64,000 nucleotides of DNA from Nageia nagi (Eukaryota > Pinophyta), in the NCBI GenBank assembly GCA_050084985.1, contig JBITNC010000001.1, positions 25,668,001-25,732,000 on the forward strand. The letters are read 5' to 3'. Every line of letters starts with the position of its first letter. Position 1 is the first letter of the stretch. Below the pieces are notes generated by a model, which worked only from the letters and a program-made list of their open reading frames with translations, did no database searches and had not been told where the DNA came from. A program made the translations under genes and the position numbers. Shown here in pieces: positions 35,640 to 47,419 of this stretch.

Positions 35640-37172
35640 CACCCCCCAAGGACAACTTCTTTCACCCCAAGCAAGCCACACAACTCAAGGAAACGAGGTG
35701 ATGCAAAGGATTTAGTGAAGATGTTTGCAATCTGTTCCTATGTAGGAATGTACTCCAAGCTGAGAATACAATCCTGAATATGTTGATGGATGAAGTGCAT
35801 GTGGACCTCAATGTGTTTGGTGCGTTGATGTTCAACAAGATTGCACGAAATGTGAATCGTGCTCTGATTATCACACCAAAGAACTATGGTTTGAGATTGG
35901 GAATAGCCAAACTCCTCCAATAACTGTCTAAGCTAAAGTGCCTCTTAACTTGCATAAACAATTATTCTATACTCTGCCTCAGTCGATGATAGTGCAATAG
36001 CCTATTGCTTCTTGCACGACCAAGCAATAGGTGAAGTACCAAAACAAAATACATAGCCAGAAGTGGAATGATGATCATCAGAAGAACTAGCCCAATCAGA
36101 ATCTGTATATCCACTCAACACTAGATCACCTCTCGTGTAATGCAAACCGAAGTGGGTAGTGCCCCTCACGTATCAAAGAATCCTCTTGGCTTCCTGCCAA
36201 TGAGACTCATGAGGGGTCTATGCAAATTGAAAAACAAGCCCAATAGCAAATGAAATATCTGGTCGAGTATGGGTGAGATATAGAAGACTCCCAACCAACT
36301 AGCGTTACAAAGTAGCATCACAAAGTGGTGAAGTGCAAGAGGAAGTCAAAGTCACCCACTCTGAAAAGGTGTCGAAGAAGGATTGCATTCTGTCATCCTA
36401 AACCGCTCAAGAAGATCCAAGGCATACTTTGTTGAGAAATGGAAATCCTTGAATCTATCTGTATCACCTAAAAACCAAGAAAGTAGTGGGCAAGTCCAAG
36501 ATCTATAATATCAAATCTCTTAGAGAAAGCCTACTGAACTGTCTGAATGTGAGAGCGGGAGGTGCCAGTGAGAAGAAGATTATCAACATACAACACCAAA
36601 ATAGTGGTATCAACTCCATGTCTCCAGATATAGACTGCAGGGTTAGAGGAACACCGTACAAAATCAATGGAGAGATGAAAAGAATCCATCTTCTCATACC
36701 ATGCTCGAGGAGCTTTTTTGGGGCCATAGAGAGATCTATTAAGCCTACAAACAAGTGAAGAATCTTGAACAAAACTAGCGGGCTGCTCCATATAGATCTC
36801 CTCATGCAAATCACAATGCAGAAAAGTGCTCTTCACATCCATCTAAAAAATTGACCATCCCTGAGAAGCAACAAAAGCAAGTACAAGGTGAATTGAATTC
36901 ATCTTGGCCACAAGAGCAAAGGTCTTAGAGTAATCAATCCCTTCAACCTATGAGAACCCCTTGGCAACAAGACGAGCCTTATACTTGTCAATGGAATCAT
37001 CAGCTGCATACTTAGTTCAATAAACCCATTTACATCGAACTAACTTTCTCCCATGGGGAAGAGAAACAAGCTCCCAAGTATTATTCTTCAGCAAGGAAGA
37101 ATACTTAGCCGCCATGGTATCATCCCACTCCAATATACCATAAGCCTTTGAAAAAATCTATGGATCACCTAA
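35640..37172 (-). pseudogene. Element D reverse transcriptase and RNase H
   Basis: RT: the open stretch 36531-36842 has MDVKSTFLH, the SLYGPKKAPRAWY block and VLYVDNLLLTG, in which the second catalytic aspartate of YVDD is replaced by asparagine (GAT to AAT). RNase H: 35738-35920 has LWCDNQSTIHI and QRTKHIEVHMHFI. Several stops and frame changes lie between (for example near 36840, 36480 and 35930). It is inactive. Confidence 0.88.
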
Positions 37173-37624
37173 CTATGCTTGACTAACAAGACTGGAATTA
37201 GTGGAATAATGATAGGAAGGAGGGAGATCTTTAATGAAGGGTGTTGCATCCTCAAGTGTAGAGCGAGCCCATTTGGGCATGCGACTACCAACAGTGGAAG
37301 AAGATGTAAAATCAACAAAAGGAGTAGAAGTAACTGTAGGTGTAGGAAGATATATAGTTGCTATGGGAGCAACAAACTCAAGAATATCCTCCACATGAAA
37401 GACCTCAGAAGATGTGTCATAGGAGTCAAGTAAGATCGAGGAAGGAGATGAAGAGGGAGAATCAGGAAGGCACTTATCAAATTGAACATGAGTGTGGAAG
37501 AAAATATCCTGTGTATCAGGATCAATCAATCGATACACCTTCATATCCTCACTATAGCCAACAAAAATGAGAGGGTTGCTCTTCTTTTCCAAGGCCTTAC
37601 GCTTGGTATTCAGAATGAAGGCCC
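37173..37624 (-). pseudogene. Element D integrase C-terminal part and linker
   Basis: Open from the element E insertion point to 37173. It begins with AWAFILNTKRKALEKK, then NPLIFVGYSEDMKVYRL, the conserved copia block after the integrase core, followed by a Ser/Thr/Pro-rich linker toward RT. The upstream half of integrase resumes at 51749 beyond element E; the duplicated AAGCA lies at the junction. Confidence 0.88.
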
Positions 37625-37629
37625 AAGCA
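37625..37629. repeat. Target-site duplication of element E, left copy (AAGCA)
   Basis: Exactly repeated at 51749-51753 directly after the right LTR of element E. Confidence 0.93.
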
Positions 37630-38118
37630 TGTTAGAATTTGTAATGAAATATTGTGAATATCTAAACTCCTTGTAAATTCAATTAATCACTTAAAGGATA
37701 TTTAGATACCTTAAGGGATTAATTGAATTCTTTATTATGTAAACTTGGACCTTACCATGTGGTTAGTTGGTAGGTTAAAGTTAGGTAATATATTTATTGT
37801 AACCCTAACCTTACCCTTGGGTTAAAGGGAGGTTAGGGAGGTGCTCTCATGCTATAAATAGAGGGCCTCTCCTCTTTTAATATCACTTAGATTTTGAGTA
37901 AAATTACTCTACTAGTTTGTGTAGGAGGGAAAGGAATTGTAGTAAGAGGGTGCATAGTTTGAGAATTGAGATCTAGTTGTGGATGTACTCCCAAGGAGGG
38001 AGGAACCACTTATATTGGTGTTATCTTGTGTGAATGGTGTTATTAGCTTGTAGATGTTGAATGATTAAGTTTCCTATAGTCTTGGACCTTGAGGATTAGT
38101 GTAGAACTAATTCCATCA
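37630..38118 (+). repeat. Element E 5' LTR
   Basis: 489 bp, TGTTAGAATT...CCATCA. A TATA box (TATAAATA) is at 37853-37860, about 265 bp before the LTR end. Confidence 0.95.
37853..37860 (+). promoter_or_regulatory. LTR TATA box of element E
   Basis: TATAAATA followed by GAGGGCC, conserved at 51483-51490 in the other LTR and, inverted, in the LTRs of A, C and G. It is the likely core promoter of the family. Confidence 0.75.
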
Positions 38119-38120
38119 AT

Positions 38121-38132
38121 TGGTATCAGAGC
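38121..38132 (+). other. Element E primer-binding site
   Basis: TGGTATCAGAGC two bases after the 5' LTR, complementary to the 3' end of initiator tRNA-Met. Confidence 0.92.
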
Positions 38133-40781
38133 ATGGTGTGAAAGCTCCTTCAACATTCTTTGAAATTTCTTCAATTTGGAGGTCTCCATTTCTCATTCTT
38201 CTTACATTGTTGAGGTAAAACATAATAGAAGGTATACATTTTTCTACCTTCTTGGTTAATTATTGAATAATTGTATTTTACTACTAACATATTGTGTGCT
38301 ATATGTTGACTATTGTTAAGCTAAATATGATTAACAATTTTTGATATTAACCTCTTTTGTGAATAGCTTTTTTTTGCAAATTGCTTATTTGCTCATTATT
38401 TAAGAGGATAGTATACAAAAATTAAGTTGAGAAATTTTTTTTTCTATCTTATGGAGAAGATAATTTTTTTTAACCTTTTTGTTAATAAAAATGGGTAATT
38501 TCTTTTGTGAGAGGGAGAAATTTCAATTTTTTTATTTTATTTGCAACTTTATATATATTTATATATATAAACATTTTTAAAAGGAGGAATACAATATTAA
38601 AATTAGTATTGGTTTGATCATTGTTGGTTTAATTTAAAAAAAAAAAAAAATCTGTAAATAAATCATTGTTGAGACCTTTTTTGCTGGGCGAATTTTGTTA
38701 CAAACTGTGAATTCATTCTGGCTTCAACATGATCGGCTGTGCTTGGGAGAACAGTATTAACAATTTTTTTTAGAGAAGCGGCTATGTTTTTTTTATTTTG
38801 TTTGGCATCAAAATTCTGTTGTGCCTCCTTGTGGCCGCACGTCGCACTCAAAACACATCGTTGTCTCGTTGCACTGCGACCCTCATCACTCCCTTTCTCA
38901 GCCGTCGCCTCCCTCCATCTCTCACTGAAAGCCCCTCCCCGTGGCTGCGCCTCCCGATGCCTCCGTGCATCCTCATCTCTGCTTGTAACTCCACGCGCCT
39001 GGGCTATGCCTTCTCTCTCCTCCCTCGCTAGCTGGGCCTCTTTTTTTTTGGTGGCTGTAGTGGTCACGCGTGCCTTTGCTGCACCTTCTCCCTCCTCCCT
39101 CGCCGGTTGCGCCCTTGGCAGAGCCCCTTCCTTTGTTGATCTAGCTGTGCCTCTTCCCTAAGCCTTCTCCTCACGTTGCTCCCTCGTCGACTGCGCCCTT
39201 GGCAGTGCCCACATGTTTATCAACATTTTTTTACCTCTCTTCATTAAAAACAACAAACTTTTCAACAACTTCTTGTTGGATGAGAGACAATGCATTAATT
39301 TTTGAGTTGGAAATTTTTTTTGTATTCTTTGCAAAGTTTCTCTAATGCTTTAATTTTTTGGTACGAAGCATTAATTATTTGAAGTCAAACCTTGTTGGGT
39401 AGAAGTTTTTTTCCAAAAAAGAGGCTAATTTAATTTTGTTGAGCATGATAGTCAATCCTCATAAAGTTTTGATAGGTAAACACCTTACCTCTTGCAAGAT
39501 GTGGTTGTCCAAAAATTAAAGTCTCTTTTCTCCATAAGTTTTATGAGCATGATATTTTTCTTACCTAAAAGAGGAAATTTTTTTTTGGAGCTACATGATC
39601 AAGTATTTCTAAAATTTTCTTTCTTTAAGTTCAAATTAAATGCTTATAGTGCCTTTTTTAAGTAAGAAGGGGGAGAATTTAGTATCTTTTTTGAAGTCAT
39701 TAAATGTCAAGTTTGTTAATGCTTAACTTATGCATTTTTAATTCTCTAAATGCTTAAACTAATGCTAAAGTAGGACTTAAGCATTGTCTATGAATTCATG
39801 ATTTATGCCAAGTATGAATGGACTTATTCATTAAATGTTAAGTTATGAATAAACCCTAGGCATTCTTTGCTAAGTGATTTATGACATTTCTTTTTACTAG
39901 TCATGAGTAGGACTTAGAACATTTAAAAATGAATTCCTGCTAAGTATAGAACTTATGCAATTTTTTTTTAAAATTCATGAATGGATTAATGCTAAATAGG
40001 ACTTAGCCTTTTTTAAATTCATTAAAGTGTTGAATGAATTTATGAACTTGAGCAAGTATGCAAAATGTAAAAATGTCCTTTAGGGGTTAGTACAAAACCC
40101 ATTGGACTCTTATATTTCAAGTTCTTGTGGATGATGTATTTTTAATACTTTACTTTATATTTTTACATAATTGCTTTATACTTGTAAAACGCAAAATATT
40201 GAAAGTAACCCCTAAAATGAACAGATCCGCACGTACTTTTCCACAACATGACTTGTTTGGGGAGCCACGAGGGGAGGACAGGGCAGACTGGAGCCTTTTT
40301 TAGTTCGAAGAACCAAGTGGTGGTAAATCCATCTTAATTGCCCCTAAGACCTCTGTTGGATTGGACATAACTCTATTAGGTGGACAGGCATGTGTGTAGT
40401 GATACCACATGTCCGCACGTCCATTCAGGGATTATCTTGATAACCTAGGAGGAAAACTTGAAAACCTTAAACAAGATAATTAAAATGGCCGGTCCAACAT
40501 ATGTCGGATCCTTGGAAAATAGTTGGTACTTCTCCTTGAGAGAGTATATTACTGACCAAGGTGAACTGGTTGAGGACTGGTAGTACTTGGGCTCCACTTT
40601 GCGGGCATCCAGGTGAAGGCCTAATTCTATACAAGAAAACAACCTCAACTTTATCCTTCTACGGATCTTGGTTTATAAGTTTGCACATGTGGGACATGTT
40701 TACTTATCAATGTTTGATTTGTATAGATGGTAAATTGTAGAAATTTATTCATTCTTCTTGCTTATTTACTTTTGTGTAGCA
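38133..40781 (+). other. Element E leader with GC-rich insert
   Basis: 2.65 kb without a gag-related frame. The first about 130 bp and the last about 570 bp match the leaders of A and C. Between them, about 38810-39220 is strikingly GC-rich against an AT-rich background and contains an internal near-repeat (GCGCCCTTGGCAG twice, near 39109 and 39194). This island is open on both strands (plus 38739-39161, 140 codons; minus 38663-39067, 134 codons), which is expected of GC-rich DNA with few stop codons. I recognise no protein in either. Confidence 0.75.
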
Positions 40782-41740
40782 ATGGTTGAAACCTTCATAC
40801 CCAAGCATATACTCGACGGTTCCAACTTCGGCATATGGGAACCTCGTATGAAAGCTGAGTTACAAGCAAGGAAGCTATGGCAGACAGTTAATGAAGACTT
40901 GGTCGCTCCTACAGATGAGAAGGCTCTTGAAATCTACAACACAAAGAATGAGTTAGCAACTTCAATGATTTATCGTGCAGTTTCAGATGACGTACTTCTC
41001 ATGATCTCTTCTTCAACATCAGCAAAGGAAGCTTGGGATAGGCTGAAGAAAATTTACCTTGGGTCAAAATTTTCAAGGAGGTTCACTATTTTACAAAAGT
41101 TGTTGCAATATCGTCAAGGTGAAGATGAAAGTGCTTCTATTTACTTGAACAAAATCATTGACCTCAGGACACAACTGGTTGGCTGTGGGTGCAACTAGAT
41201 CAATGATGAGTTCATGGTCTTCATCATTCTTCAAAGCCTTTCTACAAAGTTCAGTAACTTTGTCACGGTTATGGAAACTAGGCTCGATGATGAAGAAGAT
41301 GTCATCTCTCTTGATAACCTTTCTAGACTCCTTATGAAGCATGAGGAAACTTTGAATAAGAAAATGTTGAACTTTTCTCCAAAGGATAATAACATTGCTC
41401 TAGGAGCAACCAAAACTCCTTTCAAGAAGAAGTTCAATCATTATAAATCTAAAGATAACAAATCCTCATCTACCTTCAGGAAGCATGAGAAAAAGGGTAA
41501 CAATAATGGCAACTTCAAGCAAAGGAATGACAAAGTTGGATCAAGCAATCCAAAACCTAAGGAAAAGTTTGATGGAAATTGTAACTTTTGTGGCATCTTT
41601 GGTCATAAAGAGTATGATTATCGTAAAAAGAAATTTGCTGAAAAAGGCAAGGCCAATGCAAATATGAAAAATTTCAATAATAAAAAGAAGAACAAGCATG
41701 CTGCTACTGTTGCCTACTACTCAGTGACTCAAACTATTTC
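40782..41740 (+). pseudogene. Element E gag
   Basis: Start chosen at the ATG of MVETFIPKH because the sequence after it aligns with element A gag; an earlier in-frame ATG at 40758 only adds leader. Conserved UBN2-type copia gag blocks are visible (LQARKLWQTVNEDL, ELATSMIYRAV, AWDRLKKIYLGS, ILQKLLQYRQGEDES). TAG at 41196-41198 replaces a tryptophan seen in element A. The zinc knuckle near 41580 is CNFCGIFGHKEYDY, with the last cysteine changed to tyrosine. Confidence 0.92.
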
Positions 41741-43100
41741 AAATGATTGGATTGTTGATTCAGGATGCACTAATCACATGTGTTATGAAAAGGATAAGTT
41801 TGAAAACTTTCATAAGTACAAGAAGGATGCAGTTGTGATAGGTGATAATTCAGTCCTTGATGTTCAAGGAATAGGGAGTGTGAAGATTCATGGAAAGGTT
41901 CTTGATAATGTCTTTTATGTGCCTAAACTAAGGATGAATCTTATCTCCGTAATTCAGATTACAAGGAAAGGATATTCATTTGAGTTTACCTCACACTCCT
42001 AGTGTGTTAAGAAAGGACTTGCCACCTTGATGAAAGGATCAGTAAAGGATGACCTTTATATTGTGGATCAAGTTCCTTCAAAGATGTGTCTTGCTGCAAA
42101 TGTTTATTCAAAGGGTAATCTTTGGCATCAACGATTAGGGCACCTTAACCACAAGAGTATTCAAGATATAAAAAATCAAGAACTTATGGAAGGTTTACCT
42201 AATATTTCACCCACAATTGGTCTCTGTGAAAGGTGCATTCTAGGAAGATGAAGGAAAGATGAATAGGCAAAAGTTTGAAAAAGATAAGGCAACTCGGGCT
42301 ACTCGTCCTCTTCAGCTTGTGCATTCAGATTTGATGGGTCCGTTTCAGACTAAGTCTCTAGGGGGAGCTTCTTATGTTCTGACCTTCATTGATGACTTCA
42401 GCAGGATGACATTTGGTTATCTACTTGAGCACAAGGATCAAAATTTTGACAGGTTTAAAGACTTCAAGGCTCTTGTTGAAAATCAAACTAATTTTAAGAT
42501 CAAGATGCTGAGATCTGATAATGGGGGTGAGTATAATAGCAATGAGTTTAACGACTATTGTGTTAAACATGGGATCAAGCAGCAATTCACAATCCCTTAC
42601 ACCCCTCAACAAAATGGAGTTGCTAAAAGGAAGAATCGAACCATTATGAAATGGCAAGGTGCATGTTGGGTAACCTTCCTAGTTTCTTATGGGGTGAAGC
42701 TATTCACACTGCTATTCACACCCTAAATAGGTGTCCTACTAAAGCAGTTGAAGGTAAAACTCCGTATGAAGCATGGACAGGAAAGAAACCTAACATCTCA
42801 CACTTTAGGGTCTTCGGTTGTGATGCATTTGCCTTCATTACCTCAGAGAAAAGAAAGAAGTTGGATAAAAGATCAGAAAAATGCATCTTTGTGGGGTATG
42901 ATAATCAGCATAGAGGTTACAGGCTCTACTCCTCATCCCATAAAATAGTCTTTGTTTCTAGGGATGTCAAGTTCAATGAACTTCCTGAGGATACGACTTC
43001 TCATGCTGAGGTGTCTGATTCAGATGATTCTTCGCCTGCACCTAACTGGTTGGATGATAATGTAGGGAAGTCACCACAAGAGCAAAATTCTTCAGCTTAG
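41741..43100 (+). pseudogene. Element E protease and integrase
   Basis: Protease: WIVDSGCTNHMC at about 41748-41783, catalytic DSG intact. A TAG at 42000-42002 closes the frame. The pre-integrase finger (LWHQRLGHLNH, CERCILG) ends at a TGA with a frameshift at about 42250. The integrase core (VHSDLMGP, FIDDFSRMT, LRSDNGGEYNS, PQQNGVAKRKN) is then interrupted by a one-base loss near 42645, after which 42651-43100 encodes its C-terminal part (FRVFGCDAFAF, KCIFVGYDN). The acidic catalytic residues are all readable. TAG at 43098-43100 is in frame with the RT segment. Confidence 0.93.
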
Positions 43101-44559
43101 AGAATTACAAGGAGTATGACCTTGAATAAATATTTATTTGCCAAAATTGATAATTCGAATGAGCCATCAACCTTCAAAGAAGCTTCCAAGCAAGAGTGTT
43201 GGATGGAAGCTATGAAAGTTGAGTATGAGGCGCTCATGAAAAATGAAACTTGGGATTTGGTTCCTTATCCCAATGAGAAAAATGTGATTGGAAATAAATG
43301 GATATACAAGGTCAAGTACAATTCTGATGGAGAAATTGAAAAATACAAAGCAAGGTTAGTGGCCAAAGGATTCGCTTAGAAATATGGTATTGATTATGAG
43401 GAAACCTTTGCTCCTGTGGCCAAGATGCCTACTGTCAGGATAATCCTTGCTCTTTCTACAGCTCAAAGATGGAAAGTTTTTCAACTTGATGTCAAGAGTG
43501 CATTTCTCAATGGTAACTTGGATGTAGAAATCTACATGAATCAACCAGAAGGATTTATTCCAGAAGGTAAAGAGTCTTTTGTGTTCAAGCTAAAGAAGTA
43601 TTTGTATGGACTTAAGCAAGCACCTAGAGCATGGTACAAGAAAATTTCAGGATTCTTTGCAGATATTGGTTTCTCCAAGTGCTTCTCTGACTCAGATCTC
43701 TATGTACTCAATCAAGGAAAAGACGTGGTCTTAATTCTCCTTTATGTGGATGATATTCTCATAACTGGTAATAATATTGAAATCATCCAAGAGTGCATAT
43801 CCAAACTGAAGGCAACATTTGAAATGACTGATCTAGGTCTATTGCATTACTATCTTGGGATGCAAGTATACCAACACAAAGATTGTACTTATCTTAGTTA
43901 ATCTAAGTATATATCATACATCTTGCAAAAGTTTGGAATGGAGGAGTGTAGATATGCTGCAATACCTATTTCTCCTGGAATCGTTGTATCTCTGAGCTCA
44001 GATTCTCAGTTGGCTGATGCTATAGCTTATAGGAAATTGATCAATAGTATTCTGTATCTGACTATCTCTCGACCTGATATTGCCTTTGCAGTGAATCTGA
44101 TGGCACGATTCATGCAAAAACCATATGTTGAGCACCTCAATGCTGTTAAGCAAATCTTGAGGTATGTGGCAGGGACAAAGGATCTTGCTCTTAAGTATTC
44201 CAAAGTGCCCTCGATTGTTCTCTCCAGGTTCTTAGATTTTGATTATGGGGGAGATAGAGATGACAGAAAATCAACCTCTGCATATGTGTTCAGCATTGGT
44301 TCAGGTGCTATCTCTTGGGCTTCCAAGAAGCAACCTACTGTGACTCTTTCTACCACCGAAACTGAATATCGAGCCATGTCTGTTGCCACCCAGGAAGCTA
44401 TTTGGCTGAGGCATCTTCTAAACGAAATTGGGTATGAGCAAAATGGCCCATCTCTTATTTCTTCAGACAATCAATCGGCTATCTCTTTGGCTAAGAATCC
44501 TGTGTTCCATCAGAGAACCAAACATGTGGAAATCCAAGCCCATTTTATCAGGGAGAAGG
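43101..44559 (+). pseudogene. Element E reverse transcriptase and RNase H (first part)
   Basis: RT in one frame broken by TAG (43377-43379) and TAA (43899-43901), both at positions where copia relatives have glutamine. KWIYKVKYNSDG, QLDVKSAFLNG, LYGLKQAPRAWY and the catalytic ILLYVDDILITG are intact. RNase H carries SRFLDFDYGG, STTETEYRA and SSDNQSAISLAKN up to HFIREK, where element F is inserted. Confidence 0.93.
44555..44559. repeat. Target-site duplication of element F, left copy (GAAGG)
   Basis: Repeated exactly at 50355-50359. Skipping element F restores the reading frame of element E RNase H across the site. Confidence 0.95.
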
Positions 44560-44834
44560 TGAGAGATGCATAATGTTCTTGATTATTCATCAAAATGAGT
44601 TACATATTTATAGGCTTAAGAAAGCCATTACAAGACAAAATAATAAGTTGAGAATAATATTCTCATGAACAACTCACACTATACGTATCACCTTTAGATC
44701 ACTACATGACAAATTACTTGTTATAACAATAAACTAAAATACTTAGACCTAGATACTTAGAAAAATACTTTAGGCCTAATTAATTAATCCTAATAACTTA
44801 GGACTTAGGAATAATGTTAGAAATACTTCCAACA
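44560..44834 (-). repeat. Element F 3' LTR
   Basis: 275 bp, plus strand TGAGAGATGC...CTTCCAACA. The only difference seen from 50080-50354 is at the tenth to twelfth base (GCATAATG versus GCACAATG). TATA box on the minus strand at the complement of 44605-44612. Confidence 0.96.
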
Positions 44835-46354
44835 TACTTCCCCTTGATGCTAAGTGGACGTACAAGGAAGTTCCTTAGCTTCAAAAATTGAGCTTTTACA
44901 ATAGCTTTGGTAAAAATATCAGCCACATTATCTAAAGTATTAATATGTCTAAGCTCCACTATCTTCTTCTCCACCATGTCTCTTATAAAGTGATACTTCA
45001 TATCAAAATGCTTTGACCTGCTATGATGGATTGCATTTTGTGCCAATTGGATGGCACTTTTGTTGTCACAATACAGAATAGTAGCACCACTTTGAATCTC
45101 ACAAAGCTCCTCTAGAATCTTCCTTAACCACAATGCTTGAGCACTAGCACTTGTGATTGCAATATACTCCGCTTCGGTAGATGAAAGAGCCACCATACTT
45201 TGTTTCTTTGAACTCCATGTTATCATACCTGAACCAAGACTAAAACATTGGCCGGATGTACTCTTCCTATCATCAATGTTGCTCCCCCAATCTGAATCAC
45301 TATAGCCAACAAGTTTGACACTCCCATGTTTGATGTAGTGGATGCCAAAATCAATTGTTCCTTGAACATATCTCAGAATTCTTTTTGCTGCTTTCATGTG
45401 TGACTCAAATGGATCACCCATATACCTGGATACAAGTGATGTAGCAAATGCAATATCGGGCCTAGTTTTTGTGAGAAACATAAGACTCCCTACAATGGAT
45501 CTATAAGTGGTTACATTGACTCTCACTCCCCCATCATCCTTACAAAGAAGCTCACCATGAGCAATTGGAGTGGGGAGTGGTTTACAAATTTCCATACCAA
45601 ATTTCAACAACATATCTTTAGCATACTTGCTTTGACATACAAAGATTTCATCATTACATTGATATACTTCCAATCCTAAGAAGTAGTGCATAAGACCCAA
45701 GTCTTTCATTTCAAATTCATTCATCATTTTCTCTTTGAATTCATCATTCAATTTAGAATAACTACCCATATAAATCAAATCATCAACATATAAACAAACA
45801 AGTATAAGATCAATACCTTGCTTCATGATGTATAGGGTAGGTTCATTCTTGCTCCTTTGGAAACCATATTGTTTAAAGTAGCCATCTATCCTTGAATACC
45901 ATGCCCTTGGTGCTTGCTTTAGGCCATACAAAGCCTTCTTCAATTTGTAGACTAGATGCTCTTTTCCTTTTATGATGAAACCTTGAGGTTGTTCCACATA
46001 AACCTCTTCTTGCAAGTATCCATTCAAAAATGCACTTTTCACATCCATGTGCATTACTTTCCACCCTTTTTGGGTAGCCAAAGAAAGGACCAACCTGATT
46101 GTCTCTTGTCTTGCTACCGGTGCAAAAGTCTCTTCATAATCAATGCCATATTTTTTCTTGAACCCCTTTGCAACAAGCCTTGCCTTGTGCTTTTCAATAG
46201 TTCCATCACTATTGTATTTGGTCTTGTAGACCCATTTGAAACCTATACATTTCTTATCTTTTGGAAGCTCCACAAGCTCCCAAGTTTCATTCTTTTCAAT
46301 AGAATGCATTTCTTCCTCCATTGCCTTCATCCACAAATCATTAGTACAAGCATT
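44798..46354 (-). pseudogene. Element F reverse transcriptase and RNase H
   Basis: A long uninterrupted frame (512 codons from the first ATG at 46336) covering the complete copia RT and RNase H: KWVYKTKYNSDG, HMDVKSAFLNG, LYGLKQAPRAWY, catalytic CLYVDDLIYMG, then RNase H with YSDSDWGSN, SSTEAEYIA, LYCDNKSAIQLA, HSRSKHFDMKYHFIR and DIFTKA. All catalytic motifs are intact. It is classed as a pseudogene only because the frame is separated from integrase by the TAA at 46355-46357 and lacks its own start context. Confidence 0.93.
44835..44848 (-). other. Element F polypurine tract
   Basis: Minus strand ATCAAGGGGAAGTA adjoining the 3' LTR. The pol frame reads through it and stops inside the LTR at 44798. 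Confidence 0.75.
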
Positions 46355-47419
46355 TTAAAAACAAGAGGGCTCAACATCAATGCTAGTCATAAGTGCATAA
46401 TTGACAATATCACCTCTATGATCTTCATTTTCATCATCTCCATACATATTCAAATTTTCAAGTCTAGATACAACATTTTCCATTTCTTTTGCTTGACTTC
46501 TTGTGAGTCTCTTAGTGAAATTTGTATCTAAAATATTAGAAGTAGGATGATTTGCCAAAATTCTCTTCCACTTTTTAATATTTTCCTTTGCTTGACTCAA
46601 TGGATTTGGTGGGCTTGAGGGACTTGGTGTGCAAGGTGAAGAAGGACTCTCTTGGCCTTGGCCATTTGTGGGCTCAACATTTACATTATTGGGCTTATTA
46701 GAAGAATCTTCATTGGCTGGTCCAACCTCTTCTATGAATTTTGGATGACCATCATTCTTTCCCCCTTCATCAAAAATCACATCTCTTGATATTACAATTT
46801 TCTTTGTTTTTGGATTGTAAAGTCTATATGCCTTAGAATTTTCACAATAACCCACAAAAACACATGCTTGGCTTTTTGGATCAAGTTTTTTTCTTTTTAC
46901 ATCAGGAATGTGTGCATATGCTAAACAACCAAAAACTCTAAAATGTGAAACATTTGGCTTTCTTTCATACCATGCTTCATAGGGGGTGATTCCTTCCAAT
47001 GATTTAGTTGGGCTCCTATTAAGAATGTAAACACTTGTTCTACATGCATCAGCCCAAAACATATATTCCAAATCTTGAGAATGCAACATGCTTCTTGCCA
47101 TATTCACTATTGTCCTATTTTTCCTTTCACACACACCATTTTGTTGAGGAGTAAAACTTGTAGTAAGTTGCATTTTAATTCCACAATCTTTGCAAAATTT
47201 TATGAATTCATTTGATATATACTCCCCTCCTCTATCAGTTCTTAGACATTTTATATAATATCCACTTTGTTTTTCCACATTATTCTTGAATTCCATGAAG
47301 TTACTAAGAGCTTGATCTTTAGTTTTTAAGAAAAATATCCAACACATTCTTGAAAAATCATCAATGAAAGTGAGGAAATAGGAATTCATACCCATACTTT
47401 TTTGTTTGCATTGGACCAC
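46355..47419 (-). pseudogene. Element F integrase
   Basis: Open frame of 354 codons: core with FIDDFSRMCW, RTDRGGEYIS and PQQNGVCERKNRTIVN, and the C-terminal FRVFGCLAYAHI and ACVFVGYCENSKAYRLYNP blocks, then a Pro/Ser/Asn-rich linker. The upstream junction is a frameshift near 47395; the downstream end is TAA (46355-46357) in frame with RT, at a position where relatives continue through an acidic/alanine block. Confidence 0.92.

Noticed and set aside
38739-39161. 140-codon plus-strand frame as a gene
   Set aside because: It lies in a GC-rich island inside a retrotransposon leader and overlaps a frame of similar length on the other strand. Long frames on both strands are expected when stops are rare.
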